From NCBI RefSeq assembly GCF_020740795.1, contig NC_067312.1:10775460-10839459 (forward strand): 64,000 bases of DNA, given 5' to 3'. The first letter of the stretch is position 1. Every line of letters starts with the position of its first letter. Shown here in pieces: positions 1-46,313 of the stretch. This stretch comes from Apus apus (taxonomy: Eukaryota; Chordata; Aves; Apodiformes; Apodidae). A program made the translations under genes and the position numbers. Below the pieces are notes generated by a model. It was not told the origin of the DNA and made no database searches. It worked only from the letters and a program-made list of their open reading frames with translations.

Positions 1-2019
1 ATGGCCCTTTCTTATGGATATGGTGCAATAAGGATGAATGATAATCAGTTCTACTTCTCAGACTGAAAATTGTGCCTTCTGGCACAAGCAAGTAATCCTC
101 CTTGGACCTGTACCTATGACATGTGAAGCAGTGAGCAACTTGTAGCCTGGAAACCCCTGAAGGAGATGGAAGATGTGTAGTTGCTTCCTTTTAAATAGCT
201 TGAATTCTCTTCTAAGGATTGAGCTGTCACTTTAAAATATGCTATTGTAATTAATAAAAAACATTTTAAAGCTCAGGAAACTTAAAGCAAGCTCTGAAAT
301 GTGCTGGCTTTTAGGAGGCAAATGTACCATTCAAAGGAATTTTTCCAGAACATACAAGTTCATATGCCTGTGACAATGTTCCACTGCTGCTGTCTATATT
401 AAATAGGGCTGCATAGACAGGTTGATGTTGGCATTTAACACTTAGTCAGTTACACCTTCCAATATTAGCATTGATGTGCTTTCTATTTCAAAGTGTAGGG
501 AGTATTTAAGGCTATCTAGTACGCTCTGTGAGTTTGTTCTTGATATCTCTCTCATGTCTGCCACATGCTTTCATGTTCTTTGCAAACTCAGCCCATAATT
601 AGCACAATCTATGAACACAGCTGCCTGTTTAAAGGAGGCTGTACTTTGTGAAGCTCATAATAATCTTTTGTATGGACCATTCAATGATTCTGTGAAATCA
701 CACGGGCACTTTTTTCCCTTATCTGTGAATGCTGTTTAGTAATATTTGAAATTAAGATTTGCTTCAGCTGTGGCATCTTGGCACTTGCACATAAAAAATC
801 CTAGACAGACATTTAAATAAAACTCTAAGTGCTGTGTTGTTGCTTAAACACAGACACACATACCCTCCTCCCAGCTCCCACCCTGCTTTTGTACTATGTG
901 AATATGTCCTACAGAGCAGAGAACAGAGGGATGACCATCTGTAAGACACCATCACTAAAGCTGCTTCTCACCTTGTCTGTTTGGCCAAGAAGGGGTTGCG
1001 CAGAAGCCTTAGGTTCAATGCAGGAGGTAGCTCCCATGTATCTCCCTGAGATAAAGCTGTGGCTGTTTCAGCAGCTGCTTGTATTCTAGCTTATCCTCCT
1101 AAGTGAGGACAAGGAGTAGAGACAGACTTTGCTGTGCTACTTCTAGTACCTGACTATACTCCAAAGCTGTTGGTCCAGCACTTAAGAGTGAACTGAGTTT
1201 GTGCTTGTTTAAACAAAAGCAATGAAGAGCTGCTTAGAGGACTGGCAAGATTCCTGCCAGAGGTGCTGTTCTGTCACCACAAGTCAGTCTTACTCAAGCA
1301 CCTTCACAATGAGATCAGTAGTCCATAGAAATGGGAGCATGTTCTATAGAAGGTGTGGGGAAAAGGAGAGCAGGATTAAAGTAGAGAAAACTTCTAGCCT
1401 GGATTCTTCCTCCTGGTACTCGAGAAATATGTCTGTGTCTGCACTAAACCCAGCTGAAGTCTGCTGGAGAACAGGCACTTTATTTCCTCCCATTGTACTC
1501 TCTTGCAGCTCTCACGTGAAAGATGGTAGACACAAATGGGCAGCAGAACAGTGTACAATCTCTCAGCATGCAGGGATAGTGGTACTGGAGGTCTCCTTTT
1601 TTCTATCTGGCACATGAGAGAAAGGGAAAGAAAAGACAAAGTGCTCTGAGGTGATGGAAAGTTAAGGCTGGTGCTCAAGGGGAAGAAAAGGGAAGGTACA
1701 AAGAAAGAGGAAAGACAGGGGAAAAGGACAAAACTAGCACAGGAGCAACAAACTGCAGAGTGTGGGCTGAACTGTGTCCTCCTTGTCCAGCCCAAGTGAT
1801 TGTACAGCTCCTGCTCCTTGGTAGCTTGGGCACAGGTAGCAGTATTTTTGGGAACTTTGGCTGCACACAGATAACAGCAGTCAGGAATCTAATGTAGTGA
1901 GTTTCACAAGGCTTGCTGAAACGCAGCATTCTCTGAGTGCTGTTGACATTGTTCCCCAATTCCGCTGTTGGGGTGCTCTTTCTTGCTGTAACTTGCTGTC
2001 TTTCTTGTCTCTCTTTCAG
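1..2019. other. UNC13B intron, left edge
   Basis: Sequence upstream of the first exon in the window. The first exon begins with the last base of a split codon, so an earlier coding exon must exist. I looked here for the expected preceding MUN-domain residues and did not find them, so that exon is probably off the left edge. I see no repeats or other genes. The short open frames do not resemble proteins. Confidence 0.6.
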
Positions 2020-36075
<34,056 letters not shown>

Positions 36076-37785
36076 GCTAAGCTGAGCTGTGTAATGTTTC
36101 CTTTTCTCTTCTGCCTTGTGCCAATATGTGCAAGTGTTCAACAATTCTCTTTTATTAATTACAAAAGGTTTTTTTCATGTTGTCTTTGTCAGCTCTGATA
36201 GCGCACGCGTGCTGTACAGGAAACAAATCCATCAATCTGATGTGAATTATTTATTTTTTAGTAGCTGGGTAAGACACTATAGAGAATGAGACAATCTCTT
36301 CTTATTTAAGATGCAAATTCTCCTTTGTGTGTATAAATAATTTTATATTGGAGGCTGGGTATGCTGGGTTTTGTTGATATGCAGCACTGTGATTTTATCC
36401 TCTGAAGTTGGCAGATGTTGAAAAGGTTCTACATAATCATGCTACAATACAAACACACAACTGTGTGGAAATTGGGAGAAGAATAATGATTTGGGGTTTT
36501 GGCAAAGCACAGTTATCTCTCACTGAATCCGTGTACTGTAAGAGCTGCCAGGGGATGTTCTGGCACAGATTACAAAAATGTCACAACATGATACGCAGAC
36601 TCCTCGACGTCTGCTTGAAAGAGAAGTTTCAGGTTGCTCCCAAGGTGCCCACCAAGTGAGTGTATGACCACAGGTGTGCTGCCCTGAGCGTGGGTGAGAC
36701 CAGGGGGACAAGTGCAGAGGGGCCGAAGATCTCATAGCCAAAAGCTGCGGAGGCAACACCCCAGGAGCAGACTTGTAGCTGCTGTAATCAGAGGGTGTGT
36801 CTTGGGTAATATAAACCCCTACTTGCTGCTGGGAATCCTGCATCACCAAGGGGATGCTGTCAGCTGCTGAGCTCCCCAGCTCACACTTTGGTTAACGTGA
36901 CTGACACGGTGAGGAAGGGAACAACGTTAGAGCCACTACAAGTGCTGTGGATGCTATGTGCTTTCTCCACTTCAATATTCTTCTGTTAGTTTTTTGACTT
37001 AGGATTGGATAATTTGACACTTGTAGGCTTTCTGTAGCATTTTGTTACCCTGGAGTAGCTGAGACAGTTTCTCACTTTGAACCTAGAAGTGGTGGCTGGC
37101 TGGGGAGGGAGCAAACACGAAGCTCTCCCCTCTGCAAGCACGCAGTCTGGAGTGCTGGTCACAGGGCAGCAGGTCCCTTCAGTTCTGATCTTGAAGCCAC
37201 TGCTGGCCGTGCTGCAGTTGATCCATCCTGATTGTCATTAATGATACCATAGAAAATATTTTTGCACTGTCTTAAAGAAGCATCCTGGTTTGGTTTTCTT
37301 GCAAAATGAAACACTGGCCTGAGCAAAATGACTGCAGGGAGGTCAGAATTTCTGACTGAAAACTTGTAAGCAGGAGGGTCTGGGGTAGTGATTGCACTTG
37401 AGGTATGGTTGTTGGAGGCTTTTTATCATTTTGGGGATTCTTTGCTATTTCCAGTTGCCTTCGTGCTCTGGAAACTGCAGCTGGAACAAGCCAGTCCTTG
37501 CCCATAAAGTACTGTAATACTGTCAATAAATTCAAGGACTGCATATTGAGTGACTTTTTTTTTCTATTTTCTGACACTTGTATAGCTCTAAGATACAACT
37601 CCTGTATTTCATAGGCCTGCTTGTAGACTCCTGAAACGGCACATCTGCTTTGTTCTTGTCCATGGTGTGTTGTAGTAACGCTCTTCAAAACTCCACGCTT
37701 ATGTCATGATTTTGAATCATTGTACGTGCCATTGTTATGAGAACTGTTAGTACAGTCTTTAATAAACTCTTTTAGCAGCATCTGA
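36076..37785 (+). other. UNC13B: UNC13B 3' untranslated region (end estimated)
   Basis: Sequence after the stop with no convincing open frame. AATAAA occurs at 37525-37530 and 37761-37766. The second is followed by a GT-rich stretch (gttgtctgtggaagtgt from about 37788), as expected for a cleavage site, so I place the main end near 37785. The first could give a shorter isoform. Confidence 0.55.
37761..37766 (+). terminator. UNC13B: Probable polyadenylation signal of UNC13B (AATAAA)
   Basis: A canonical hexamer 1.7 kb after the stop codon with a GT-rich downstream element within about 25 nt. The hexamer at 37525 is an alternative. Confidence 0.5.
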
Positions 37786-40700
37786 AGTTGTCTGTGGAAG
37801 TGTAACTGTGATTTGGTTTGCTAAGTCACATGGGGCAGAATCACTACTGCATCATTGCTAATTACTCGTGTTTGGTATGTAGATACTTCTTTGGTGCTGT
37901 AGATGCCCAGCAAGGGGTATGAAGCAGGTAATTCCCTCCTTCTCCATGGGGTCTCCATCTCTGACATCTTTTCCTGACATTCTTGGCTTCTGGTAACACA
38001 CTGAGGCATCACAGAAAAGCACAGAGAATAACATGCTTCCTTTTCCTCCCCTATCTGGCCATTAAGTCCAGTTTTCTTTGTCCTCAGGTAGACTCCTGAA
38101 GGTGCTGAATGGAATGACTCAGGCAGGCAGTAGGATACTTTACAGATAACAGGTGAAGAAAAATAATTATGTACCAAACTTGATTGTTAACTTTCAGTCT
38201 GATACAAGCATTAATACTCTGTTGGTGGTATTGACATGAGATGAGAGAATAAGCCTTCTTGATGTCAGATTAACTACTCTGCATCCTCATTTTCTGGGGA
38301 TGCTGCCAATTCCAGCCACAAGCTCAAATAACTCAGAAACTCATATTTCATTATAATGTGGGTCTCTGAATTTTTGTGATGCAGGATGCAATTTTTTCCT
38401 TGGGTAATGTATGCTCCGCAATGTGAGTAGTTTGTCTGACAGTCCAGCTTGGGGCTGTGTTTCTGTTTCTGGCTTCATCAGGGAGAAGTTACTGAGTTTG
38501 GTAGCAAATCCCACATGATGTTTTATTTAAAGCATGACTTTAAAGCCCCACTTATGGTCTGGGTTAGGTGCTACACAGGTTTCTAACCCATCAGTGTGCT
38601 CCCTTGTCACCCTTTCAGTGAGCACTGCATGGAGGGGGAGCCAAGGAAGAGCTATTCAGAGGGAAAGTGCTGTCTGTAGTCGTGGAAGAGGCCTGGGCAG
38701 GGCAAGAGATCTGGCTGTTACTAACAGAGCCAGGAATCCAAAGCTCCCGATATATTACTTATACACCAGTCTAGTGCTTCTCCCGTGAACCAAATTTGTG
38801 AACTTTTTAGTCTTAGAACCTGTTTCCTTGAGTGTTGCTTTGCAATATGTTTGTTTAAAACTGCCCATCTTGCCTCATTTTTTGGGTTTACACTCATTGT
38901 GACACTTTCAGATTTTCTTCCCTGCCTGAAAAATAATGCTTGACTTGAGCTACAAAGATGCAGACTTCTTTTTATACCTGTGAAACACTACTGTGTTTTG
39001 CACATGGCTCTCTTCACTCTTTCTGAACACTCCTCGGAATGATAGCTGGATATAGGATATACACTGTGGATATCAAATACATGTACATATATAATAATCA
39101 ATATAAAAAATAAATATAATACATATTTTATAAATATACACACACACAAATATATATGCCGGTGAAAACTGCTATCCTGTGTTGGAAAAGGCTGCTCCAA
39201 GAAGACCATGGCAAAGATGAGAAGCAGCAGGGAGTGGTAAGTTGCCTGCTGGAGTGGAGTGACACTGACTTCAGGTGAGAGAGGAGCTGGGTGCTGGAGG
39301 CAGGCAGGTGAGTTTTGCTGATGGTCTGAATGTCCTTGCCTGGGGGCTTTCTGCTGGGTCTCCTGGAACAGGAGAGTTTTTTGAGACCAAGAGACCATCT
39401 TCTGCAAATCCTGCTTACAAGAGTGGTTATGGGCAGCTGTCCAGAGAAGTGTAAGAACAAAATAAACTAACGTTGCTTCCTTCTGATGTATTTTATGGTG
39501 CTGGTAATTTTTAACTTGAGTGATGTTCCTGACTCGGTGATTTCTCTTTAGTAAGTCCTAAGCTCTCCTTCTGTCTTGAGTTCCTGAAAAGGAGTTAACG
39601 TGTATTTACAAGTTGTTACATGAAGACCTATGTTGTTTTTGTGTCGAACGTGCCTCCAACTAGTTTGGTGCCCTCCTTTCCTCTGTTCAGAAAGATGCTG
39701 AAGTGCTGGTCCTACCTGCCCTTACCTGCACAATGGAGATCCTGTACATCTCTGTCATAGCCCACCCTAGTCACTGCTTTTTGAGATTGCAGGGGTTTTT
39801 TATTTCCTTATTTCCTGTATTTATTTATTATTCTAATTTATTTTTATTTTAATTCTTTTATTATTTATTCCATTATCCTGAATCTTGGGTAATCTTTGCC
39901 ATTTTTTGTACCTTTTCCATTGATATGGATAACTTAGGACCAGAAATATGAGGACCAGAACAGCATCCAGCATTCAAACTGTGGCCCAGCTTCCAGGAGG
40001 TAGCCTTCTGAAGGTAGAAGTTTGTTCCTAATTTTAAGACCAATAGTCAGTAGTCCAAAAAAGCTTATAGGCTGCTGGCAGAAGATAGTGGCAGGCTGCT
40101 GGGAGGAGAAGGGAGCAGGCACACTGCCAGACTTTCCAGGTGCCAGAGACACCTTTTATAGGAACCCAAAAAGGAAAGTTCAAGAGGTTGCTGTAGCTTG
40201 GAAACTCAGTGAAGACCTGAGAGAGAATGAAGTCACCCTACTGAGATTCAGTAGATGTTAGGGAACTGTTACAGTAACTTTTGTTTCTACCCTTTTTTTG
40301 AGAAGGTGAGATAATTTTCTAAGAATAGAGAGAAAGAAAGCAAGCCTGTGTTGGATTTAACAGGCTTCCTGATCTTTGGGAAATTCCCTTCTAAAGCTGT
40401 GGCCAATGTGGGGGTCAAAATGAGTTGAGGTACTTGAAGCAGGACTTGAAGGGATGGTGTGTGGTTGTGAGAACGTGATGGGGATAAAAGGGCCTTATGG
40501 GAAAGATGTTGTGTTTCTGGGTGTGTGATGGGAGAAGGCAGAGACCCAAGGGCAGAGGTGGGGAGGGCAGTTCAGTCTTCCTGGAAGAGATGAGCAAGTT
40601 GAAGGATAGAGACAAGGCAGGTGGGAGAACAGGAGTGTTTGAGGACTGACTAGCACAGACTAAGAAAGCAGCTGGCACTTGAGGCATGGGATTCAGTTTC

Positions 40701-43700
40701 CCTGTTTCTGGTCAGCAGCAGGGAGGGAGGAGACAGCATAGTGGCAGCAGAGGAAGTCAGGCTGCTCGTGGGATTTCCTCCAGACATGTCATCTTCCTCC
40801 TTTTCTTATTTAACACTCTCATTTCCTCTCTTCTAGAGAAAACTCTGGACATAGGCCTGTGAACATGGGCAGTACAGCTAATGAGGCTGGTGATGTCCAC
40901 TTTGTGGAACATACACTGTGGGTCTGAGCCCTCCTTGAGGAATGAGGGGTAATCCATCAAACTCCTCTCTTAAGCCATGTGTGTGGACATTGGAGGATTT
41001 TTTTTTCGGTACTTCAGCTGTCTTAATACTTTTTCTTCTCAGTTGCCACCTTTGATTTATGGCCAACCTAGAAATACTTTATCTTGCACCACAGTGTTGT
41101 TTATAATGAAGAAGTCTCTTTAGTAGCTCATGATGCCTGGATAACAATGCCATCTCCACCAAACTTTGTTCTGCTAAACTGGGCTTGGTTTCTGCTCATA
41201 AGAGGAGCTCTCCAATTCCAGGCATCTGTGCATAGTTTCTTTGCACTTGCTCTATCTGCAGCCCTTCTAGCATCACTTTTCCTTAGCTTTAAGAACAACT
41301 TCTCGTTATCAGTCCCTACTCCCAAGTCACCTCAGAAGCAAAGGAACCAGCCTACAGAAATGCACACCTCTGACAGGTTAGAGCTGGGAAGTAATTTATC
41401 AGAGCCAGGGTCAAGTTGATCCTGTGCGCTCTGGCTTTGCCAAACCCGTATTGCCTCCTGTCTCACTTTCCATCTTTCCTTTTATTATTCTTCAAGACTT
41501 TAAAACTTTGCATGCTGTTCAGGTCAGCCTAATAAGTTGGAAGTCACTTGTGTATGTGATAAAGTTTGCATGTTATTTTCCAGTCACATAACCACCACCT
41601 TCACAGATCAACAGACCCCTGCTGCCATGTGCCCAGCTCCACATTTCAGTGTTATCCGAAGCATTGTGTGGAATTGATCCTTACCCAGGGGAACAGAGGG
41701 TCTTGAGCCCCTGAACTTCTAGTGACCATAGTGCAGGATTTTCTGTTTTCCAGTTTTCAGGCCATGTCTTTCCCATTGGACAGTCCCTCTGAGGCCAAGT
41801 TCTTTTGTATGGTTTTTTTCACCTGCCTGTCCTTGGCCACCTTCTGCCTGAAAAAGAGCATATGACAGAAGGGATTCCAGGGTCTCCATGGCCATGAAAC
41901 AGGGTTTAGACTCAGGAGAATCCTCAGGAACATTGCACTGCTCCACCTCAGCCTAGAATGCCAAGGAAATTCTCCAGCATTGTGTCAGCAACGCAAAATT
42001 TGGAGGAACCATGCTGAACTACAAGGAGAGAGCAAGCCAGAACCACAGCTCTGCAACCATCTTAGCAAATTCCTCACTCCTAAAAGTGTCCAAGGCAAGC
42101 ATAGCTGGAAGAGCAGGAAGGTCAACTGCATCTCCCTAATCCCAGACCCCAGTGATAGTGTCAGACTGAGGTGGGGACCTCGGTACCCACAATCTTGCTT
42201 GATGCTGAGCAAGAGCAAGATTGAGAGATGCTTGAGTGAATTTCTTAGCACCTTTTGTGCAATGCAAAATACACTGAGAATTGGAGCAGTCATGCATTGG
42301 GAAAGAAGAGCAATAGTTGCTGACAGCCTACAGATGACAGGCAGAACTCTGGAAGTGCAGCATTAGTTATTTCAGTACCGTGTACTATGCTGTGATGAAT
42401 AATGTAAACATAATGAAAGTTAAAGGAGTATCAGATAAGATTCTGAATACTTGGAGACTAAAGCTGTTCTCAGAGATGCTGATCTCACCCTCTAGCTCTC
42501 AGGGTAATGGCAGGTGGGCAGAGCTCATCACAAACTGTGTCAAAGAATTCTTCCAGCCCAGTAATAATTTCACCTGGAGACCAAAGCACCAGCTTCAAGT
42601 TCTGCCTCAGCAAAGTATGTAGCACTCAGTGCTCTCAATCTGTGTGCCTCAAAGAACCTTTATATTTTCTCTGTTCCCTTAGCAAGATTAATTCAGATGA
42701 ACTTGAACCAGTTTTTCTTTATCTTTGCTTGATTTTCAGCACATGTGAGGTTTTCTTGTTATTTCAGAAACTAAAAGACCCTTTATTTATCCTGGCGTTT
42801 AAACTGCAAATAAATATTCACCGGATAGTAGCGCATTTATGAGTTGCTCTTTTTAGTATTTTCACTGCTTATTGGAAGCAAACTCAGAATAGCATCTCCT
42901 TTTATCATCTTTGTGACTATGTGGTGACAAAACCTGTCAGCTGTCACATCTGGTCATGCCATTATTAACAGCAGCTATTCACCAATTGCTGAGATGCTAG
43001 TTTCCTGTAATGACAACTGTCAGCCAAAAGAATTTCCATTTATTGGCTATAATTCAGATAATGTGAGAAACAGCCTTTGGGGAGGTATTTTTAAGATATG
43101 TGAGTTCTTGACACGAAACTGCCCTTGCAGTGACTGCTGGGCATCTTCTTACTTTTTTCTTTCTTTTTTTTTTTCTTTTTCTTCTTTCTTTTTTTTTTCT
43201 TTTTCTTCTTTCTTTTCTTTTTGTTTTTCTTTTTTTCCTCTTTACCATCCTTTGAGATGCTCTTTCTCAAGACTCCCTCTTGTTACCTATTGGCGTTTGG
43301 CAAACTGAGGGACATAAACCATGTCTGTCATCACCTTCAGAAGCAACAAATATGATTTACTGTGATTTACCTCCTTCCTAATCACCATTAGAGGTGCACA
43401 AAAGTGTATCACTTTGGAATCTGCAAGAGGTGATGAAGTCAAAAAGCCTCCTTTAATTAAAGTTCCTACTAAACATAGTCAATTTATCCTTCTCTTGAGA
43501 ACAGCAGCTTGTCAGGCTGCAGATCCTTATTTGGAATTATTTTTCTGCTCCTGGAGTCAAGCCTAGGTCAGGTCAGCTGTTTCACTGAAGGAGGAAGTTT
43601 CTTGAGGATGACCATCACAGATACAATAAACACACACAATAGTGACCAAGGTTTTCTCTGAAAGCTTGGCAGTAGCTATAGTTTATTCCCTGTGTGGGAG

Positions 43701-44314
43701 GGAAGAGGGAGTGGGGGTGGTGAGTTTGAAGACACAAATATCCTCTGTGTTCCAGGGAAGCTTCTTGATCAGTTTTGAAACATTTTTCAACAAAACCACC
43801 CACCCTCTCAGAGGTATCCTCAACCCCCCACATGCTGTGTATGTGGAGTCTTTGGGGCATTTTCTTCCTTGTCCATTTTCTCTCTGTTAGAAGCAACAAA
43901 ACAGGAGACCATGGTCAGTGCTGGATGTGCTGCTATGATATTACAGCTGATTTCTCCAGTCCAGCCTTCCTCTCATCTGATAATGCTAAATGAGCAATCC
44001 CTTTTCTGCAGGGGGAGCTTGTAGTCCAGTCTAGACACTGGAAGTAGAAAAAAACAACTGGAAGAACACCTGGTTTGTTCAGCTGGGGTTCAGATTAGCT
44101 AAACTCCTGCCATTAGGCCCTGAATTATGGAGGTGCAAGAGCTTCAGTCACCTGGCCAGTGCTGCATGCTATCAAATCCATTCTCTGTAAGGACCAAGTT
44201 ATGAAGGGAATGAAAGCAAAAGTTCTGATGGAGGAAGTTTTGCTTCACAGATTTGTAGGGCAGTGATATTTTTTTTTCTTTCCTGTGGGAGAACTCTTGA
44301 AAAAGAAGAAACAG
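37786..44314. other. Intergenic region downstream of UNC13B
   Basis: No supported gene. It contains an AT-rich low-complexity stretch at about 39060-39165 (TATA and CA steps), T/A-rich sequence at about 39798-39875, and the pyrimidine tract at 43152-43242. Open frames at 41084-41419 (plus) and 41985-42293 (minus) have no protein features or splice context that I recognise. Confidence 0.55.
43152..43242. repeat. Long polypyrimidine tract with a duplicated ~24-nt unit
   Basis: About 90 nt of T and C on the plus strand with a single G interruption. Two near-identical consecutive units of pattern C-T(10-11)-C-T5-C-TT-C-TTT lie around 43163-43211, so part of it arose by tandem duplication. Confidence 0.85.
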
Positions 44315-44396
44315 AGTCACAGAATCATAGAATGGTTTGGGTTGGAAGGGACCTTAAAGATCATCTTGTCCACACACCCCTGCATGGGCAAGGGTT
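44315..44396 (-). mobile_element. CR1 3'-end fragment, about 80 bp
   Basis: The sequence reads gtcacagaatcatagaatgg, then tttgggttggaagggacctt and aaagatcatct. This is the reversed extreme 3' end of CR1. Almost the whole element is missing. Confidence 0.85.
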
Positions 44397-45800
44397 AAGG
44401 TAATGAAGGTGACAACCCCAGCATTACAAGCCAAACTTCTTCCACTGGATGATTCACACATTAAACCTGGTTTGTGTATCTTCAATTCTCTGTTTCCAGC
44501 ATTGAGAAAACTTGCAGGATTCACCTGATCTACCTGGAGTAACCATAGCAGTCAGGCATTATGCTCAAAGTTGAGAATGGTTAGCTAATGTTTGTGAGGT
44601 TTGAACCGAAGGGAGATAGAGGAGGGAGATAAGAAGGGAATGTGGCTTGAAAGTATCCCATTTGCCTTTTTCTTTTCATGTTGTGGGATGGTGAAATAGG
44701 AGATAAAGAAACATGTTTTGCTCCTTGACATTGCTACTGGTCATCTCCACTGTCTGTCTGGTGCCATCCCAAAGCCAGTAAGAGCTCATGCTTGGCAACA
44801 GCTCATGTCTGTTCTGCAGAGCATTGTTCCTACAATACCATGAGCATCAGTAAACCAAGTGCTAATGTTGTAGCCAATTTTATCCATGCTGTGGGTTTCA
44901 TCTGAGTCATGCAACGTGGCTTTAAAAGATTGACAGAAAAGCGTGACTTGGCAGAAAGCATCGCTAACATCAGTTTTAAAAACAGTCCTCTCAAGCAATA
45001 AAGAGTCATGAACTTCTGTGACAGAAGAACCCACCAGTTCTGTCATGATTTGCCACCTTACCGTCTGCCCAGTTCCCTACAGACAATCACAGCCTTTTCT
45101 TATGCTCCACCACAGCAATGATGACTGCAGTATGTGTAATAATCCATAGAATTAGAGCCAGGGAAGGACCAGTACTGCATTGCCCAGGCCATAGTGCATC
45201 ACCCAGGTAGCTGCATGGAGCTCAGAGGCTTTGGACCTGTCTGTCACCTCTCCCGGACAGGTAGTCTTAATCTTGCTGCTAAAACACCAAGAAACAGACC
45301 TCAGCTGCTGGTGTTTTGCTCTGTTGGATAATAGGTTGGAAACATTTAGCTTGTGAACACTCTTTGGTTTGGTTTGGGGCTTCCAGGCACTGGTTTTTGC
45401 TTTTACACACTTGTGATAGGAGGTCAGATATTCAGAGCAAGAGAAGATGAGAAGTTTGGGGTTGTCTAGCTGCAGGTTTACCAGAAAGGCATCAGTTGCT
45501 GAAATGAACCCACACAGACCCAGTCAGCTTGCAGCTAGGTCCAGAACAAAGAAATGCCAGATAACAAATCATTACTGGGTCACATGCTTCAGTACTTCTA
45601 AAGTCTCCTGGAAGGATCAGGCATTATTGCCCCCTCTTCATCCCTCTGAACAGCTGATTAGAAATGTTTAAACTAAATGCATCTATTTCATTCTTCCATC
45701 TCTCCCAAGAAGCACCAGAGTTTGATCTAGACCCTCCCTCATGGGTTATGGGTAGTACAAAGCTTCTCCTTAAAAGTCTGTTTGTTATGTCTTGCTTAAA
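44397..45800. other. Intergenic, no supported feature
   Basis: Unique-looking non-coding sequence between two CR1 fragments. I see no gene. Confidence 0.5.
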
Positions 45801-46313
45801 TCAGAGAATAACAGGATGGTTTGGATTGGAAGGGGCCTTAAAGATCATCTAGTTCCAACCACCCTGCATGGGCAGGGACACCTCCCACCAGACCAGGTTG
45901 CTCCAAGCCCCATCCAACCCGTTCTTTGGATGGGAGGGGGCAGCCACAGCTTATCTGGGCAACCTGGGCCCATGTCTCACTATTCTTACAGGAGAAAATT
46001 TCTTCCTAATATCTAATCTAAATCTACTCTATTCCAGCTTAAAATCATTCCTGCTCATCCTATCACTCCATGTGCTTGTTAGAAGTCCCTCCCAGCTTTC
46101 CTGTAACCCCTTCAGGTACTAGAAGGTGCTCTAAGGCCTCCCTGGAGACTTCTCTTCTCCAGGCTGAAAAATCACAACTCTCTCCGCCTGTCCCCACAGC
46201 AGAGAGAGCTCTTCATGGCCCTCCTCTGTACTGCAGTAGCTCCAGGTGCTTCTTATACTGGAGGCTCAAGAACTGGGCACAGCACTGCAGGGCGAGGTCT
46301 CACAAAAGCAAAG
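45801..46313 (-). mobile_element. CR1 3' fragment, about 0.5 kb
   Basis: Begins with a degraded reversed tail (agagaataacaggatgg) and ggattggaaggggccttaaa, and continues through the CR1 3' UTR and C-terminal RT region (tctcttctccaggctgaa, then gaactgggcacagcactgca). Diverged, with no intact frame. Confidence 0.88.

Noticed and set aside
37525..37530. AATAAA as the main UNC13B poly(A) signal
   Set aside because: A better downstream GT-rich context is found at 37761; this one is kept as a possible minor site.
41084..41419. 111-codon plus-strand frame with hydrophobic segments
   Set aside because: No splice context, promoter or family resemblance. The opposite strand is also open, suggesting chance.
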